A DNA stretch of 64,000 nt, from positions 62,001 to 126,000 of the forward strand of contig JAENRP010000088.1 of the NCBI GenBank assembly GCA_024741835.1. The letters run 5' to 3'. The notes under the pieces are model-generated. The model searched no databases and had not been told where the DNA came from. It saw nothing but the letters and a program-made list of their open reading frames with translations. Below, one piece after another: positions 59,080 to 64,000 of the stretch. Made by a program: the position numbers and the translations under genes. The stretch comes from Diplocarpon mali (lineage: Eukaryota > Ascomycota > Leotiomycetes > Helotiales > Drepanopezizaceae). Every line of letters begins with the position of its first letter. Positions within the stretch are counted from its first letter, which is position 1.

Positions 59080-59253
59080 TCACATCACCACGCACGGGAT
59101 CGGGATGCAGCAGCACTCGTAGCCGTCGCACTCGATGCACCTCGTCTTGCCGGCGGCGGCGCCCTCGCCCTTGACGAGGCTGCCCACGGTCGAGGCCGCG
59201 GCGGAGCCGGGCCCGTTGCGGTTCACGCGGGCGGCGGGGGCGGAGATGCACAT
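59080..59253 (-). CDS. Candidate 57-residue Cys-rich protein with C-terminal CaaX box
   Basis: An ATG at 59,253 (context CCAAACATGTGC, A at -3) opens a frame of 57 residues ending at TGA 59,082-59,080. The product is Ala/Gly-rich at first, then TRCIECDGYECCCIPIP and finally CVVM, a CaaX box of the farnesylation class, preceded by three adjacent Cys that could be palmitoylated. Upstream on the same strand a good intron is visible (59,435-59,313: donor GTGAGT, branch GCTGAC, acceptor CTATAG), which would lie in the 5' UTR because no ATG in phase precedes it. A small lipid-anchored membrane protein is inferred. The final four residues resemble ascomycete a-factor-type pheromones, but the length, Cys cluster and lack of the NGY core argue against that. 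Not recognised by name. Confidence 0.55.
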   Translation of the reverse strand: MCISAPAARVNRNGPGSAAASTVGSLVKGEGAAAGKTRCIECDGYECCCIPIPCVVM

Positions 59254-60735
59254 GTTTGGAGGGTTCTGGCTGTGGTTTGGTGCGTCGTAGTGATGGTGGT
59301 CGTGCGTGTGCTCTATAGGGGATGTCAGCGCGTGGGTTTGCCGGTTCTCATCTCCGCCCGAGGGGAGCTGAGGAGGCGCGTCACCGTGATGGATGTGGCG
59401 GAGCGGAGAGGCGAGGAGGAGAGAAGGAGACTCACAGTACAGGGTTCTCGTCTTCTCGAGAGATTTTCAAGCTGACGAGGAAGCAGTTCTCGTTTTCGGT
59501 GACCTTGCTCGATCTCGGCCTTGTATTTATTTCTCCTCACGCTCGCCACTCTCATGGTCGTTGAAGAAGTGCACTAGCTGAAACAAGGCTAGCGGTCCCA
59601 ATGATGTCAGTCTGCATCCCCTCTCGTGCCCCTCCTGGCCTCGGAAAGAATGGCCATAGTGTGAGCATCGACGAGAACAAGTCACCACGGTGACGTGCCG
59701 ATGATCAGAAAACCGAACAGCGCAGGTGAAGCAAAAGAGAATGCGGAGGGAGGGAGGAAGGCCGCCTGTGCATGTGTGAATGTATGTATGTATGTGTGTA
59801 TGTATATACATGTACGTATACGTGTACATATACATGTATACATCAACACATGTATTAGATATATACATATACATGTACATGTACATTTACGTATACGTGT
59901 ACATACACATGTACACATCAACACATATATTAGATATATACATATATACATATATACATATATACATATATACATATATACATATATACATATATACATA
60001 TATACATATATACATATATACATATATACACATATACATATATACATATATGAACAAATGCTACTCTGACCGTAGGGGCGAGCCCGCTCAGACAACTCAA
60101 GGTCCGGCACCATAACCGGGCAGGATGATACCAGTATACATGGCAAAGACAACGCATTTAGACCATGTAGCGTAGAGAGACTTGTGCTATTGATCGATAC
60201 TAGAGCTGCTCGCTGTCTGTCTGACGCAGACATATGCGTTCGGCTATCCTACCAATAGCCTTGGCTGTATACCTCCTCGCAGGTGCCTCTGAACCAGATA
60301 TGATGTTTGGGTAAAGGATGTTCACAAGGTGATCCTGAGCGCAAGGAGATAAGGTGCGGTATCATCACGCGTAGTCCCTCTCCGGCCATGTTTCCGTCCA
60401 GAGTCACGGCGGCGAGGGCATCACAGAGATCTCGGCGCAAATCACAGGATCACGAACGAGATGCTGGGCCGATGCGGTGGGACGGTGATCCTCGATCCTC
60501 TCGAGTACCTACCAAAACACCATCCACACGAGTTTCCGTACAGAGACGCATGTTCGCGGCATCCTGGAGAAGCTATACAGTCATGGATTCGCGGGTCACA
60601 GTCCATGCACGAGTGGATCGGCGCAGGAACACCCAGTCTCTCAGAACCCCATATATTTGAATCTCACAAACCGCTCCAGTCCGTAGACGAGTACTTTATC
60701 CATCCAAACGCCCTTGGTGCACGCTCGCCCTATCC
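59254..60735. other. Intergenic with microsatellite
   Basis: Holds the leader intron of the small CaaX gene, the TA-rich satellite at 59,781-60,051, and about 680 bp (60,052-60,735) in which no gene is recognised. Confidence 0.6.
59781..60051. repeat. Compound microsatellite and 76-bp minisatellite duplication
   Basis: Begins with TATG/TGTA units (59,781-59,812). Two copies of a 76-bp unit follow at 59,813 and 59,889, each starting ACGTATACGTGTACATA and containing ACATCAACACATRTATTAGA. It ends in about 14 near-perfect copies of an octamer of type CATATATA (59,933-60,051). Open frames crossing it are artefacts of the repeat. Confidence 0.9.
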
Positions 60736-62159
60736 TCAAGTCTTCTCCTCGCACGTTGCAGCCATTTCCTCGGCCCAGTCACCTGCTGGCTTCTCGGACG
60801 CGAGCGACAGCAGCTTTTCGTCTGCGTGAACCCTCGCAACCGCTACCACTGCACTTGGGGTTGGCGGTGCCTCTGCTGGTGCCGGTGCGGTTCCCGTGAT
60901 TGCTTCACCCGGTTCTGCCTTCTTCGCGGTTGGTAGCGATGGAAAGTCCTCGGCGCGAGGAACGGCGCTGTTCTGCTTTGCTCCCCGCCCTGTCTTCCCA
61001 CCTCTTCCACGTCCTCGAATCTCGAAACCACCGCGTCCTCTCGACTCCAGCACTTGCTTGGGCCCATTCTCAGTCGAGTACTTGCTCCCAGCCAATCCTG
61101 CACTGCGAATGACGCCTCCGTGGCCACCCCGCACATACTCCGATGTTCTGCCTCGACTGCGATCCACAATGTCACTCTCGAGCTTCTCGCTGTCCCACTC
61201 CCTACCGCCCTGGGCCTTCATCTTGCGCTGACGATTCTTGGCTCGCTCCATCTCCATCGCGCGCTCGTTCTTCTTCTCCGCAATGGCCTTCTCGCGGCGC
61301 TCCTTAGCCAGCTCCCTCTCTCGGTGCAGGAACGCAGCCTGGTCCGCTTCGGTTAAGCGGTGCTTCTCGGCGCGTTCCTTGTTGAGGATTGCCATCTTGG
61401 CCATCTTCTCAATGAGTTCCGCCTCCGTCAATTTCTTGATGGCTTTCCCGCCAGTCGCCGATCGATCACCGCGGACGGCGTACGTGCGCGCAATCTCAGG
61501 TGCCGGGGCCGGATGGGTGGCGGTTGGAGGGGATCCCACTTTGGATGGGATAGTGGTGGCTGGTGGAGACGAGGTTGTCGGAGACGTGGAATGCGGGCGA
61601 GAGAGAGTCTCGGCCTGTGGTTGTGCTTTTGGTGCGAAGCGCGACTGGCTTAGACCGTTAGCTCCTCCCCGTCCGCCGGCGCCTTGTACACGACCATTGC
61701 GCGGCTGTTGCTGCTGGCCAGCGGGCTTCTTGGGGTGTTGCTGCTGCTTGGTCGTCTTTCTCGCGCCAGTGCGAGACTCAGCAGGGACACTTGCGGGTTC
61801 GGCTTGCTGCTCGATGATTGCGGCGGGGACAGCGACCGGTTCGAACTCGTCGGCGAAGAGATCGTCGTCTTCTCGCGACTGGGCAAACTCATCCATGACG
61901 AGAGGAAGGGCGCGTCGGGGGAGAGCGGGGGCTTAGGGTCGAGGAAGGGCGGGTTGTACTTTGCTCGCTCGCGCTCGTTGGCAGGATCTTGTCCGCGCCG
62001 AATTCGCTCAATCGGTGCAGTAGTCGGAGGAAGAGCACCAGTTGCACAAGAGTCGCTTGCGGTGGTATCAGGGAAAGCTGTGATATTGTAGTTGCGTGGA
62101 CGAGGGATATCAATTGGCAATGATGAGGAGGAGCTTTGCGAGGGGTCCTGCGAGCTCAT
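60736..62159 (-). CDS. Conserved RG-rich, coiled-coil protein with one frameshift
   Basis: The frame starting at 62,159 (MSSQDPSQSSSSSLPIDIPR) encodes a Ser-rich start and ERIRRGQDPANERERAKYNP. Just before 61,896 the reading must shift by one base to continue as VMDEFAQSREDDDLFADEFE; a missing base in the G5 run at 61,917-61,921 (C5 on the coding strand) would join them as LSPRRALPLVMDEF. The rest has Gln-rich and GAGGRGGANG segments, a charged helix (KKLTEAELIEKMAKMAILNK, then an Arg/Glu/Lys-rich stretch), and RGG-type repeats SRGRGGFEIRGRGRGGKTG followed by RAEDFPSLP. About 474 residues if joined. RG motifs suggest RNA binding, but I do not recognise the family with certainty. The alternative is a shorter protein starting at 61,896. 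Confidence 0.65.
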
Positions 62160-63717
62160 TATATACTCTGGTGGGGATTAGTGGCAGTGGATCTCTGGGT
62201 CGGGGTTTTGTTTCTCCGTTGCTGTCAAGTTAGAAGCGTGACGTAACGCAAGATTTATGGGCGATGGTATTGAATCACCATCAATCTTGCACAGATTTCT
62301 GCTTCAAAAAACGAGTCATATCTACCGCTAGAGGGAAGACTAAAAGTCCGGTCAAAGGCGAACTTCTGTTGCGTTGGTGGAGCGATCTCGCATAGGCTCC
62401 CATTTGATGCTCACTGAGTCACTGTGTCTATTGCAAAGCCACTGGTTGGCTATCTGATGGGAATCTTTCTACTTGACTGGGTACACTTGGTATATTTCAG
62501 ATTCTACAGATTGGAAAGCTCTTGCAGGATAACTGTAGAAAGATCATTCCAACCTCCAGCTGCTGAATGCATGGCGATTGCAAGGTACCTACTAGCTTAC
62601 ACAGTAGGAAGCCTCCCTAAAGAAACTGACGAAGTCAATGAGGTAATGTCACGCAAATGGTGGGCAGCTTATATAGTACAACAGCCAGCTTCGACGTATT
62701 CGATGATGTACTTTTGTACATCGTCGTCAGGTCCGCTCTCCTCTACTCCCTGCCCTAAACCTACGCCACTCCCTCTCCGCAAAGAAAAGTACCAACAACT
62801 CAACGAAAACGCTTTTCTCACCCCTACGTAGACGACTTTCACTTGTACTATGCTAGTGCTTTTACCATTACCGGCCGTTCTAGACCTCACGACAGGCCTC
62901 ACGAAAAAACCAACGCCCTAGTTGCCCTACAACTAAAGAACTAGAGCGTTAGAGCACGAGGTCTTCGCCGTGTCGGCCCTCCGCAAGCTCCAGAGTCACG
63001 GGGCCTCGCTTCGCCATGGGGAGTGTTCAGAAGAAATAGTATCATATAGCTTTATGTTAGTTGCAAAGCAAGGAAGTGAATTACGTAGATTTAGACAGGT
63101 AAATTTCTCTCCAGATATATTTCTCTTCGGATAAATTTCACTCACGATTTATTTTCTTGAGGGATTTTCACTACGGAGCAAAGGTCTGCTTTGATAAAGA
63201 GTTGAGAGAGTATATTGTATGCAGAATTGAGAGAATGCTCTGGTAATTTATTCATAGAACCATTCTTCGCGCCATTCGTCGGGCCATTGCAGTGGTCTGC
63301 CATAGTAGAGAGTAGCTTATCAAAAGGGCCTGTCTCAGGGCCGTGCTTAGGGCTATTGCAAAGGTCTGCTGTAGGAGAGGGTAGAGAGAGTTCATCACAC
63401 ATGACCAGGAGTCCTTTTTCCAATTGATTTAATTAATCTCGATTTTCAAGATGTGAGCAATTGGCTCCTCATCATCAATAACAGCCCCTGGTTACAGAGT
63501 GGAAAAAATCGAATATGCTTTATTGATAAGACTTCCAATCTTTCAAGCTTCTCAAACAATGCAGCCAGCCCTGATTTCCGAATCTAAGCGCAAGAACCCA
63601 GGCCCAGAGAGCGCGAAGATTGTATCCAAGTACCTCTTTCGCGTCTACGCTCACAGCCATGCCTGCGTTAACGCCCTTGTCCAGGTACATTCTCGTCCAC
63701 CCTCACGTTCTCCAAGT
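62160..63717. other. Intergenic, includes short direct repeats
   Basis: Contains the promoter side of the RG-rich gene, a small palindrome GATGTACTTTTGTACATC at 62,705-62,722, and a weak direct repeat of about 75-80 bp (63,235-63,395), visible as two GGTCTGCYRTAG words 79 bp apart with a third related word at 63,183. A 93-codon minus frame (63,142-63,423) spans the repeat but is not convincing as a gene. Confidence 0.5.
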
Positions 63718-64000
63718 TCAGATGCTATCATCTAGAGCTGACACGCATCTAACCATACCATTTGCAATGTTAATAGGCCCCAAATCCGCTCTAAAGGTGA
63801 TTCGTGGATTTCTCTCATGCAAAATATAGAGGTCATCTTGGCCAATGAAGGTTAGGTTGCATGATACACTGTCGAAGTCATATCTGTTAGTTATCCAGCT
63901 CACTAAGTATTCGTTGCCAAATTGAAGTTCGGTTCCAAAAAGAACTGCTGGAATGCTCTGATCAGTATTAAGAGGAATAACAGCGTCAACAATACGGCGA
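63718..64000 (-). CDS. 3' end of an unidentified gene, cut by the window edge
   Basis: The minus frame is open from the window edge to a TGA at 63,720-63,718, about 93 codons without a stop in moderately AT-rich sequence. It reads, for example, ELQFGNEYLVSWITNRYDFD, CNLTFIGQDDLYILHERNPR and ADLGPINIANGMVRCVSALD. The balanced composition suggests real coding sequence. No domain is recognised; a degraded or partial gene is possible, and the start lies outside the window. Confidence 0.45.
   Translation of the reverse strand, partial: RRIVDAVIPLNTDQSIPAVLFGTELQFGNEYLVSWITNRYDFDSVSCNLTFIGQDDLYILHERNPRITFRADLGPINIANGMVRCVSALDDSI

Noticed and set aside
59080..59253. Reading the small CaaX protein as an a-factor-like mating pheromone
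   Set aside because: Shares the CVVM end, but the protein is longer than typical precursors, has a CCC cluster and Pro residues before the CaaX box, and lacks the short NGY-type core.
59780..60233. Tyr/Ile-rich frames of 111-183 codons on both strands
   Set aside because: Pure translation of the TATACA-type microsatellite.
63142..63423. 93-codon minus frame with repeated ADxCN words
   Set aside because: The repetition comes from the DNA direct repeat; there is no evidence that the frame is used.
1..64000. tRNA, rRNA, CRISPR arrays, telomeric repeats
   Set aside because: I looked for B-box GGTTCRANTCC words, rRNA-like conserved stretches, regular spacer arrays and TTAGGG tracts and saw none that hold up by eye; a tRNAscan or Infernal run would be decisive.

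Overview
This window looks like nuclear DNA of a filamentous ascomycete (Pezizomycotina). Genes carry short 45-140 bp GT..AG introns with CTNAC-type branch sites. The gene set is fungal: GH71 alpha-1,3-glucanase, a fused P450-reductase of the CYP505/P450foxy type, a fungal rhodopsin-domain membrane protein, BYE1, MED7 and proteasome alpha3. The left part carries strong repeat-induced point mutation (RIP). I cannot name the genus.

Bases 1-19,437 are an AT-rich, TA-rich, gene-free block of nested, RIP-mutated LTR retrotransposons. One complete Ty1/Copia element (5,051-12,627, minus strand, 193-bp LTRs) and the 5' part of a second copy (1-4,475) split a Ty3/Gypsy chromovirus whose pol reads on the plus strand (4,476-4,825, then 12,628-14,864). 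A third element with Gag, zinc knuckle and protease, but no RT seen, lies on the minus strand at 14,865-19,437. A GC-rich island with few CpA sites (5,640-6,520) stands inside the Copia element.

At 19,437/19,438 the composition changes abruptly, and the DNA to the right is the truncated, frameshifted half of a GH2 beta-galactosidase gene. From 19.4 to 49.5 kb the region is accessory-like and gene-sparse: a rhodopsin-domain protein, a UbiA-type membrane prenyltransferase or terpene cyclase, a secreted GH71 glucanase, a Myb-like protein with two frameshifts, a secreted CE2-like esterase, the ZNF830-like/BYE1 divergent pair, the CYP505 gene and a decayed FAD-linked (BBE-like) oxidoreductase. Three short foldback (MITE-like) elements with a shared terminal core are scattered here.

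From 51.5 to 62.2 kb is a conserved housekeeping block: the WW/FF splicing-type protein and proteasome alpha3 (divergent), the PAP2 lipid phosphatase and MED7 (divergent), a candidate 57-residue CaaX-box protein, and an RG-rich coiled-coil protein. The right edge (63.7-64.0 kb) cuts through an unidentified minus-strand reading frame. No tRNA, rRNA or CRISPR array was recognised. A run of 58 Ns, one isolated N and three single-base frameshifts at G5/C5 runs indicate a draft-quality assembly.
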